The position numbers and the translations under genes are program-made. Below are positions 56,215 through 64,000 of a stretch of 64,000 bases of DNA, piece by piece. This stretch comes from Actinomycetota bacterium (GTDB lineage: Bacteria; Actinomycetota; Acidimicrobiia; Acidimicrobiales; Microtrichaceae). The stretch spans positions 170,028 to 234,027 of the forward strand of contig JADJBW010000007.1 in assembly GCA_016703525.1 (NCBI GenBank), given 5' to 3'. The stretch's first letter is position 1. Every line of letters starts with the position of its first letter. The notes below the pieces were generated by a model. That model had not been told where the DNA came from. It was given only the letters and a program-made list of their open reading frames with translations, and ran no database searches.

Positions 56215-56667
56215 GTGAGAACTATATCATTTCGGAACGTTCTCGGTTCAACCATCGTTGCATCTATTGGGATGCTGGCTGGTTGCGCCGCGACTGCAAG
56301 CGTCGACGGACAGACAGATGAACAGATGCGCGAGGTCGCCGACGCAATGGAGAAGAAGAATCCTGTTGCCGCTCGCCAGATCCGATGCATCGCCGACGAT
56401 GACGTCGTGGCAAAGATCCACATCGATGGCGGTGGCTTCAGCGTGGAAGCCACCGGACATGAGAACCAACTGGCCGTTGAGGCATGTGCCGGGTCGGCCC
56501 GCGGTGCCCGCGGCCGATCTGCATCGGCAATCTCCTCGAGCGATGTGCAGGAGGCATACAATCCCCGGTATATCGCTTGCATGAAGGTCGCTGGATATAC
56601 GGTCATTCAGCGATCGGACCAAGGGCTTACGAACGAAGACGGGCAGCGTGACCCTGACGCTGCATGA
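56215..56667 (+). CDS. Small lipoprotein of unknown function
   Basis: A 150-residue protein with an intact frame inside the decayed island. The signal peptide ends in GMLAGC with lipid-anchor Cys24; the mature part has several cysteines (RCIADDD, EACAG, YIACMKVAGY) and a helical N-terminal region (DEQMREVADAMEKKN). GTG start with AAAGGA 8 bases upstream. A decayed paralogue lies at 53185-53640. It is enclosed by 41-bp inverted repeats. I do not recognise the family. Confidence 0.7.
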   Translation: MRTISFRNVLGSTIVASIGMLAGCAATASVDGQTDEQMREVADAMEKKNPVAARQIRCIADDDVVAKIHIDGGGFSVEATGHENQLAVEACAGSARGARGRSASAISSSDVQEAYNPRYIACMKVAGYTVIQRSDQGLTNEDGQRDPDAA

Positions 56668-56800
56668 CGAGTTCACGGAGAACGAAAGGTCGAGGGGCGG
56701 CTGAGACCCGCTGCTCAGCTTCGGCCATGTCGGCGGTGGAGAACGCTCCTGGCTGATCGTGGAGCCCTGATCTTTCACGGGTGGCTGGGGTGTGGTTGGC

Positions 56801-56841
56801 GAGTTCAATCGGTCATCGCGCCACGGCCAGTGTAGATGTCC
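56801..56841 (-). repeat. 41-bp inverted repeat, right copy
   Basis: Inverted partner of 56139-56179 (39 of 41). The segment between the two copies is 621 bp. An IS630-type element starts 24 bp further right. Confidence 0.85.
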
Positions 56842-56862
56842 CGGGCGGTGGTCCAGTTGAGG

Positions 56863-57940
56863 TTAGTGGTCCGTCGCGGATTTGATCTGCTGGGTCAGTG
56901 CGGCTCGGCCCCGCTGGACCTTGGCGATGGTTCTCGGCGGTCTTGACCCACACGAACGGCTGCGGGTCATCGTTCCAATGTGAGAACCACACATCGATCG
57001 CCCGTTCAACGCGGCGACACTGTTGAAGCTGCCGGTCCGAAGCCGCTTGTTCGTCAACTGGGCGAACCATCCTCGACGAGGTTCAGCCACGACGACGACG
57101 TCGGCGTGAAATGCAGATGCCACCGCTTCTGGGGAGGTTTCGCCAACCACGCCCTCACCGGTTCGACTTGAGCGCCGACAAGTTGTCCAACACCACATGG
57201 ATCTCGAGGTTCCGTGGGTGTGGACGTCGATCCAGCGGAAGAACGCCAACACGTCCTCGCCGGTGTGGGACTTGCGGGTGGTGCAACACCTCACCGGTCC
57301 TGACGTTCAACGCCGCGAACAGATCGGTCGCCGTTCCGCTTGTAGTCGGGTCATCGTCCGGCCACGGCCCGGCTTAGAGGCAACGACGGCTGGGTGCGAT
57401 CCAGCGCTTGGCACTGGTCCTTTCATCGAAGCTGAACACCACCGCCCGTTCCGGCGGGTTCAGATACAGCCCAACAACATCAACCAGCTTCGCCTCGAAA
57501 TCCGGGTCGCTGGACAACTTGAACGTATCGACCCGCCACGGTCGTAGCTTCCGGGCCCGCCAGATCCGTGCGACGGTGTCCTGCCGACCCCGTGACGCTC
57601 GCCCATCGTCCGGGCCGACCACTGCGTCGACTCATCATCAGGAACTGTGCAACGTGTCGTTCACAATCGCGCGATCACCGACTCAGCGATCTCGGGTTTA
57701 CGGCCCCGACCTCGCGATCGACCCGACCGCTGAGATCCCACCGGTTCGAACTTGCGCCACCGCCGCACTGTTCCCGTCGTCGTCGCACGCCCGGCAATCG
57801 CCCTGTTCGACTCACCCGTCCGCGGACAACAACAACGCCGAGGACTGCACCACCACCCGGTACGGCAACGACGACGACACCGCCATCCGTTCCAACTCGG
57901 CCCGATCCTCGGCGACACCTCAACGGGGCGGCGATTCAAT
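56863..57940 (-). pseudogene. IS630-family transposase, multiple frameshifts
   Basis: Successive frames give an N-terminal helix-turn-helix remnant, WSARTMGERHGV, VARIWRARKLRPWRVDTFKL, ADVVGLYL-like VGLYLNPPERAVVFSFDE (first catalytic Asp), DVLAFFRWIDVHTHG, WFAQLTNKRLRTGSFNSVAA and AIDVWFSHWNDDPQPFVWVK. The last codons (SATDH) lie inside the terminal repeat, and the stop TAA is completed by the flanking TA target and one host base. Confidence 0.85.
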
Positions 57941-57987
57941 CGGCACCCTCCACACTAACCCGGTTCGCTATTTCAGCGACGGACCAC
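56866..57987 (-). mobile_element. IS630-type insertion sequence (decayed)
   Basis: A 1122-bp element bounded by perfect terminal repeats (GTGGTCCGTCGC at the left, GCGACGGACCAC at the right) and by TA dinucleotides on both sides (56864-56865, 57988-57989), the target duplication of the IS630/mariner group. It carries one transposase gene on the minus strand. Confidence 0.9.
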
Positions 57988-58088
57988 TAGGGGCGGGGCA
58001 TCGTGTTGAGCCGAGTCTCGATCACTCGAAGGTCCGCTTGCATGATGTACATGCCGAGATCGGCGGCCCCAACGGCGAGGCGCTCCGT

Positions 58089-59260
58089 CTACGGCAGTTG
58101 GATCGGAAGCGCCGAGCGCTTCGACGTTCGGGTGTCTTCCTGGTTCCGGCGTCCCATCGCGATGAAGCGGGCTTCGATCAGGCGAAACGAGAGCCACGCG
58201 AGTGCCGTCCCACCGCCGAAACCTGCGAGGTGGAGCAGCCACGTCGGTCGATGTTGGATGATCTCCTCCGTGCCGGGGACGCGCTCAGCCCCGCCGTTGA
58301 CCCAAAACAGCACGGTGCTGTGCCACAAGTACAGTCCGTACGACACTCGACCGAACCACTGCAACCAGGACGCACGAAGTGCGCGGCGCAGCGGATGGCT
58401 TGGCGCCGCCACGAGCACGAGCATGATCGGGAACACGGCGAACAGCTTCGTGGCCGTGACGACTGCGATGGCCACTCGCCGACCTTCCAGCCCGCCCGCA
58501 GCGATCGAGACCGCGAACCCGGCGGTCCCAAGAGCGCTGGCAATGCCAACCCTCCGCCGGAGTCGGTCGAGCTGTGGCGTCGCCAGTGTGAGGTATCGAC
58601 GGCGGCCCAGCGCGATCACCGCCTGAGGAACATCATGTCGGGGCGAAGTGGCCCGACGAGCGCCGGGTTGGCGTCGATGACCTGAGCAGCCGGGCGAGTG
58701 CGATGACCGCAGCACGACGATCACGATGGTGATCCCACGACGAACCCGGTCCCGTCGCATCATGCGGGCAAACGTAGGTGCCCAGAACGCGTAGAACCAC
58801 TCCTCCTGGACCAGCGAGTGGAGGTGGGGCATCCGAAGTGCCGCCGTATTCGGCCACACAGCCAAGAGCGCGGGGTAGATGTAGAACACCGCGGCAGCGC
58901 TTTCGACAGTGACGGTGCGGAGGTCCCAGACGCCTTCTAGGGTGGGAACACCAGCATGTCCGGCGAGGGCCATCAGGAGGTTCGCCGCGATGTAGGCGAA
59001 CAACGCCGGGAGTAGGCGCAGCCCGCGACGACGAAAGAAGTCAGGCAGAGACACCCGGCCGTGTCGGTCGTGCTCCTCGGCGAGCAGGGTCGTAATGAGG
59101 AATCCGGACAAGATGAAGAGAAGAGGTCGAGGCCCGTCGAAAGCGTGTGCACTCGACCGAGGACCACGTGATACTCGACCACCAACAGCACTGCGACCCC
59201 GCGGAGCCCGTCCAATTCGGGGATATGACCCAGGCTCGGGACGATGCGGGCGGGCGAAAT
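58089..59260 (-). pseudogene. Acyltransferase-3 family membrane protein (frameshifted)
   Basis: A roughly 385-residue OafA/YrhL-type O-acyltransferase with about ten membrane helices. N-terminal LDGLRGVAVLLVVEYHV and ILSGFLITTLLAEEHDRHG carry family motifs; VSYGLYLWHSTVLFW lies near the C-terminus. The frame changes near 59140 and again near 58640-58730, and no good start codon is visible. It would acylate envelope glycans; probably non-functional as read. Confidence 0.72.
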
Positions 59261-59493
59261 GGTTCGGGGCCCATCGCAATCAACCGACTCGGTCTTCCCG
59301 GCGCAGGGGTGCTCCCGAATCCACCTTCACCGCACCCGTGGCGCGACGGACGCTCTCGGCCCGATTTCTCATGGGTTCCTCCCCAACGAAGTTGATAACT
59401 ATTCAGCCTAGCCGAACTCTCCGGGGGTGGCTCGGTTCCAGGGGCCAGCGCATGGTGGGGGCATGGACAGAAGGGCTGGAGGGACCGCCGCTC

Positions 59494-59950
59494 ATGATGA
59501 CGCAGGAGGAATACATGGACATGTTGGCGATGAGAGGCCAGGGCATGTCGTATGTGGAGATCGGCGAATAGCTGGGGTATCACCCGGACACGATCTCGGC
59601 AGGGGCGAACCGGTTGACCGCGTTGTTGGTCGGCAACCCGAAGCTGTTGACGAAATCGCTGTTCCAGATCATCTCGGCGGAGGCGTTCACCGGCTTGCCA
59701 TCCGTCGGTGGTGCGCTGGGTTCGCTCTCAGCGCGGCCCACGGTTCCGGCGTGCGGACGCCGCGCCGTGCCGATCGAGACACCACCAGGAGGAAGCTCAG
59801 TTCGACTTCTCGGACTGCTCGACATGGGCGCAGTCGGTCGGGCTGGTGAAGACCGCGCCGATCGCGATCATGCTGGACCGCCTGTGCCCCAAACCCGGCA
59901 CACCGCAGTCCTACACCGTGGGCCACGTGACCCGACGATCCCGCGCCCTC
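59494..59950 (+). pseudogene. IS21-type IstA transposase fragment
   Basis: The N-terminus MTQEEYMDMLAMRGQGMSY and the helix region (EIGE-stop-LGYHPDTIS) match IstA, but a TAG at 59569-59571 interrupts. SLFQIISAEAFTG and, in another frame, EEAQFDFSDCS follow. The fragment ends abruptly at the IS4-type element at 59951. Confidence 0.72.
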
Positions 59951-61245
59951 TTAACCCCAATGCCGTTCAGTTAGGTTCGTAGGATTGTGGCGACGGCGGG
60001 CCGGTGGGCTGGGGCCAGTCAGTGTTGGGCACGTTTGACGGCCAATTGACGTATTGCGTTTGACGAGCCGTGGGTTGCTGCGGTTGCGGCGGGCCGGGTT
60101 CAGTCGTTGGCACAGCAGGGCGATCGCGTGGTGCAGCCGTGATCGGTGGCCTCAGGGGAATAGGCGCGCGCTCCTGCGATGGAGCGGCGCGCGATGCGGA
60201 GGGCAGCGACGAAGCTGACTCTGTCGGGGTCGACTTGGGCGTGGCCAGCGGCTTCCGACATGAGGGTACGGATCGCGAGATGGCAGCAGAGGTGACCCCA
60301 GATCTTGGTGAACAATCGGTAGGCGTTGTCGTTGGTCCGACCGTCGTCGATCTCGTAGTCGACGACGCGGATCGTGAGCGGATCTGCGTTTCGTCCAGCG
60401 TTCCCGCTCGGGCGGAGTTCAGCCAACCAGGACCCGTCGGCAAGCGTCTCGATGGGGCGGGGTTTCATGTTGCTCATGGCTCGCCACAACAGGTCCGCGC
60501 CGGTCGCTGCAGCCTTTGACCACAACGGGTACCCACAGAACCCGCGGTCTGCCAGCAACACCATGCCGGGCTCGAGCCTCCCGATCACTTCACCGGCAAG
60601 CGTGTTCTCCCCGGTCCCATACGAGCCGACCGCAGCATCGAACACGGCGTGGGTTCCGCACTCAGCGACCGCGACCAGCCGGGCCTGAGGGAACGCAGCC
60701 TGCTCATCCTTGTTCACGCCCGGTCGACCGAACAGCTCCGCGTTGGCTTCGGTGTCAGCGACGTCGAGCGTGGTCCCATCGATCGCGACCATGCGCCGGC
60801 CCGCCAGCCAACAACCGGACAATCCCGGCTCTGCCAACGGCGTCGCGACCCGCTCGAACAGGGCACGCAGCGGCTCGGACCCCAACCGCGCCCGGGCCTG
60901 GAAGATCGCCGACTTCGAAGGTGGTTTTGACTGGCTCGACACCCGGCTCGGTCCACGCCAAACCGTCAGTCAGCAGACCGAGCACATCTTCGTGGAGCCC
61001 CTCTGAGTGCAACGCCATCCCAATCGCGGTAGGCCATCACCCGAGCGGGCAACGACCTGTTCCGCTGCTCAGTCGCCCAGCCTCCGCAACCACCGCATCA
61101 ACAACCTCCGGTGGAACGTCCGAGTCAACACCCCACCGACACCAGATCCGACAACCGCCGCTCCGACACAGGCTTGGTCCATCCAGCACGAGGCATGAAC
61201 ACAAACTACACCATCGCAACACTAACTGAACGGTATTGGGGTTAA
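59951..61245 (-). mobile_element. IS4-type insertion sequence
   Basis: A 1295-bp element with 24-bp terminal repeats: TTAACCCCAATGCCGTTCAG... at the left (59951-59974) and its complement at the right (61222-61245), one or two mismatches. TTAA at the tips may be part of the repeat or of the target. It has inserted next to the IS21 fragment and is the rightmost element of the island. Confidence 0.85.
60100..61198 (-). pseudogene. IS4-family transposase (N-terminal frameshifts)
   Basis: The catalytic domain is an intact 280-codon frame (60100-60942): AIFQARARLGSEPL, MVAIDGTTLDVADT (first Asp), LLADRGFCGYPLW (second Asp) and VRVVDYEIDDGR (Glu). The N-terminal domain (SDLVSVGVLTRTFPPEVV, DVLGLLTDGLAW) lies upstream in other frames, needing at least two indels. 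It may have been active recently, as the catalytic part is well preserved. Confidence 0.82.
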
Positions 61246-61270
61246 CCCGGGTTAACCTTTGGCCTTTCGC

Positions 61271-62143
61271 TCATCGCACGGGGTGCCGAGCGGGGGTTGG
61301 GGCATGGTGATGGCGGGTGCTTTGGTGCGGCGGGTGCGACGGGTGACGGCTCAGCGCGATCTCGTCGATCCAGGCGGCGAGCGCCCCGGAGGTCGCGCCG
61401 GGGGTCTCGAGGGCACGGTGTGGTAAGCTGGCGCCATCGATGGTGCGAGCGACCGCGTTCGGCCTGATCGCGGTCGCCGTGCGTCGGCCGATCGCGCCGA
61501 ACTTGGTGTCGAGCGAGCCGGTGAGCACGAGCACGCAGTCGATCGGCGCAGATCGTTCCACAGCGGTGCCTGGCGGCCGGTGCCGGCCAGGCGAAGCGAG
61601 CGGCGAGCCCGGCGGCCGTTGAGTTGCGGGACGCTCGTCTCGGTGCGGCGCTCGCCGGGAGGCGTCGCAACATCGGCAGCGCAAGCCACTCGTCGATGAA
61701 CTGTGCGCAGCCGACCGCCTCGATGTGATCGGCGAGTGCGTCGTCGCGGCGCCGACGCTCGCTCCGTTCGGCATCGTCGTCGATGCCGGGCGTTGCGTTG
61801 ATGAGCATGAGACCGGAGAACCGGCCGGGCGTGCAGCACGGCGTGCACGCCATCCGGGCGCCATCGAGTAGCCGATCAGCAGCGGACGGCGCATCCGAGA
61901 GTCGGCACGCTCGACGGTCGCGGCGATCGCTGCCGCCGCATCCGCGAGGTCGAGCCGAAGCTCGCCGGAGCCGCCGTGCCCCGGCGCGTCCAACGCCAGG
62001 ACTTCACCCCGCAGTGCGAGGCTGTCGCCGAGCGGTCCCCAGCAGCGCCCCGTCTGCGTGAACCCGTGCACGAGCACCACCGGGTGGGGTCCGGCGCCGG
62101 TCCGTGGCAGCGAGAGGGGTCGGCATCGGTGCTGACGCTGCAT
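61271..62143 (-). CDS. menH: MenH-like alpha/beta hydrolase (frameshifts)
   Basis: About 290 codons across at least two frames. PHPVVLVHGFTQTGRCWGPL, LALDAPGHGGSGEL and LLIGYSMG (nucleophile Ser) lead into GLMLINATPGIDDDAERSER and FIDEWLALPMLRRLP in the next frame; these match SHCHC synthase of menaquinone synthesis. The C-terminal third is not readable in one frame. It is divergent from menD. Identity as MenH is supported by this partner. Confidence 0.75.
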   Translation of the reverse strand: MQRQHRCRPLSLPRTGAGPHPVVLVHGFTQTGRCWGPLGDSLALRGEVLALDAPGHGGSGELRLDLADAAAAIAATVERADSRMRRPLLIGYSMAPGWRARRAARPAGSPVSCSSTQRPASTTMPNGASVGAATTHSPITSRRSAAHSSSTSGLRCRCCDASRRAPHRDERPATQRPPGSPLASPGRHRPPGTAVERSAPIDCVLVLTGSLDTKFGAIGRRTATAIRPNAVARTIDGASLPHRALETPGATSGALAAWIDEIALSRHPSHPPHQSTRHHHAPTPARHPVR

Positions 62144-62203
62144 GCGGACGCGATAAGGTCGTCAAGTCGGCGACGACCGACGGCGCCCCACACGCTGAGG
62201 GCG

Positions 62204-64000
62204 ATGTCAACCCTCGGGATCGCCTTCGCCTCGACGCTGTTGGATCAGTGGGTTCGGCTCGGCGTTCGTCGCGGTGATCTCTCCCCGGCTCGCGCTCGAC
62301 ACCGCTTGCGGTGCGTGCCTGTCCCACGAGGGACTGTCGGGCACGTGCACCACGACGAACGCGCGCCGCCGTCGTTCATCGCTCTGGGGATCGGCCGCGT
62401 GCGACCGGTAGGTAAGCCGTCGTGGTGACCACGAGGGCACAGCGACGACCCACCCTGCACGGTGCCGTCGTCGAGGCCCTCCAAGCCGGTGTGCCGATGC
62501 TGGTCGCCACAGCCGACTCGGCCGCCAAGAGATCCAAGTGTCGGGGCGCCGCAGACCATCGACCAGCAAGGCGGTCCATTCGGCGGGCCGTGCGACGGTT
62601 CGTCGAACCGGGGCCTCCGACGGTCGAGGGGCGCGGTCAATGGCGTCAGCCGCGTCCGGCATCTGCCTTCCGCACTGGCCGCTCAACAGCCCGCCCGGCC
62701 CGGTGCACCTGAACTGCCCATTTCGCGAGCCGCTCGTCGGCCCCGACGGCAGCGGCGTGGCGATGGAGCCGCCATGCGGCCGTGCCGACGATCGGGGCGG
62801 CGTGGCGATGCGCTGGCAGCCGCCCGACGAGGTGCTGCTTCGCTTCCTCGGCAGCGGCAGCGGCGGCAGCAGCAGTGTCGGTAGAGCGGAGCAGGCACCG
62901 GTCAGCGCAGGCTGATCGTGGCAGGCGACCGCGGTGCGCTGCGACGCCGGGCGGGCGCGTTGCTGGAACCGGCGAAGCCACCTCGGAGTGGCCCTCGTGG
63001 CCGACCCGCTGTCGGAATGCGGACGAGCGACCACGGGTGGTCACCCACGCCGACCCGCTGCTTCGCATCCACGACCTTCGCCGCGACCCGGCCCGAGCTG
63101 GTGCTGCGCGTGGGCGGCCTCCCGGCCTCGCGGATCCTGAACGAGTGGATCGCCCGCTCGGGGCAGCGCAGGTCGGCATCGATCGCTGGGGCTCGTCCCC
63201 GATCCGGATCGCCTCCTCGGTGCGCGTCGCTGCACGCCGATATCGAGAGCGACCGCGAGAACCGCCCCAATCCGGCTGACGCCGCGCGTCGACGATCGGA
63301 CGTGGCTCGACAGATGGAAAGCAGGGAGCGCCTGGCCGACGAGGCGATCACCGCAGGCCTGATGGTTCCGGCGCGCGCGCTTGCTGCGCGCGTGGCGGTC
63401 GCCGCCGGCGACGAACGTCGCCCGGCGCTACCGCGCAGCCCTGGTGGCGTCGTCCTCGATGCCGGTGCGGGACCTGGAGTGGTTCGGCCACGCCCCTCGA
63501 CGAGGTGACGGTGCCACTCAGATCAGGAGCGAACGGCATCGACGGCGTGATCTCGACCGCGATCGGTGTTGCGCTCGGCGGCGGCCGGACCGTGGCGATC
63601 GTCGGCGACGTGGCCACGCTGCACGACTCGACCGCCTGGATCGGGCTGTCGCGGTCGATCTGTGCGTCGTCGTCATCGACAACGACGGCGGCGGCATCTT
63701 CTCGTTCCTCCCGCGAAGCAGGAGCTGTCGAACGACGACTTCGAGACGTTGTTCGCAACGCCGCACAGTGCCGACATCGCCGCCATCGTCGGTGCTCACG
63801 GCGTGCCGGTCGAGCGGGTGGCGGTCGACGATGCGGCAGGCCTCGGCGCGGCGCTGCGCCGATGGGAGCGCTGCGGCGGGGCCCGCCGCGATCGTGGTGG
63901 AATCGAGCCGCCGCCAATGTGTCGGTGCACTCGCGGCTGTTCGCCGCCGTCATGCGGCGGTGCACGAGGACGAGGGCGCTACAGGCGGGGGAGGCGCTAC
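62204..64000 (+). CDS. menD: MenD, SEPHCHC synthase (many frameshifts, 3' end at window edge)
   Basis: Recognisable in pieces along 1.8 kb: IAFASTLLDQWVRLGV, VHVHHDERA..FIALGIG, GVPMLVATAD, GAPQTIDQ, GPVHLNCPFREPL, RVGGLPASRILNEWIARSG, ANGIDGVISTAIGVAL, VVVIDNDGGGIFSFLP and DDFETLFATPHSADIAAIVG. These are the TPP-binding MenD domains in the right order. Frame changes occur about every 100-200 bp, far denser than elsewhere, suggesting poor consensus near a contig end. The coding region reaches at least 63960. Confidence 0.82.

Noticed and set aside
60474..60700. Plus-strand reading frames over the IS4-type element
   Set aside because: Antisense shadows of the well-conserved transposase catalytic domain.

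Overview
This window looks like chromosomal DNA from a high-GC actinobacterium. The evidence is the complete actinobacterial division and cell-wall (dcw) cluster running into sepF, divIVA and dnaE without ftsA, a bacterial proteasome activator gene, a DUF3040 protein, and the classical menaquinone (men) pathway. Gene content and the many putative leaderless promoters suggest an Acidimicrobiia-type lineage; that placement is inference.

Layout. 1-9.1 kb: a two-component system with the start of a secreted-protein gene behind it (minus strand), an inositol-phosphatase-family gene divergent from a PIG-L deacetylase, a membrane-anchored XRE regulator, a cupredoxin and a beta-helix lipoprotein, a carboxylesterase and a Nudix hydrolase. 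9.1-19.2 kb: dinB, a DUF3040 gene, a minus-strand moxR/DUF58/transglutaminase operon, a ROK kinase, an acyl-CoA dehydrogenase, a Nudix gene with two in-frame stops, and a lipoate-ligase-family gene. 19.2-35.0 kb: a six-repeat MraZ operator, then mraZ-rsmH-ftsL-ftsI-murE-mraY-murD-ftsW-murG-murC-murB-ftsQ-ftsZ, mostly joined by 4-bp start/stop overlaps; murF is missing from its usual place. 35.0-47.3 kb: pgeF, yggS, sepF, divIVA, DUF167, a DksA-like gene, lspA, rluD, an Rrf2 regulator, a phosphodiesterase, bpa and dnaE. 47.3-53.1 kb: a hypothetical gene, a nitroreductase, a WXG-like protein, and menE/menB/menA. 53.1-61.2 kb: an IS-rich, decayed island. 61.2-64 kb: menH (minus) and menD (plus), so the island splits the men locus.

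The island holds a partial duplication of the 3' part of menA plus a small lipoprotein gene (copy 1: menA intact, lipoprotein decayed; copy 2: menA decayed, lipoprotein intact), remnants of IS30-, IS630-, IS21- and IS4-type elements with definable ends for the IS630 and IS4 types, a metzincin fragment, a second decayed lipoprotein, a truncated GNAT gene and a decayed acyltransferase.

Sequence quality. More than twenty single-base frameshifts break genes that must work together (mraZ, ftsL, ftsI, murD, murG, murC, murB, sepF, dnaE, menA, menD). Most can be repaired by adding or removing one base in a short G, C, T or A run, which points to uncorrected consensus errors rather than gene death. 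They become very dense after about 61 kb. I call such genes CDS and give the probable repair; I reserve pseudogene for decay that substitutions or truncation also support.
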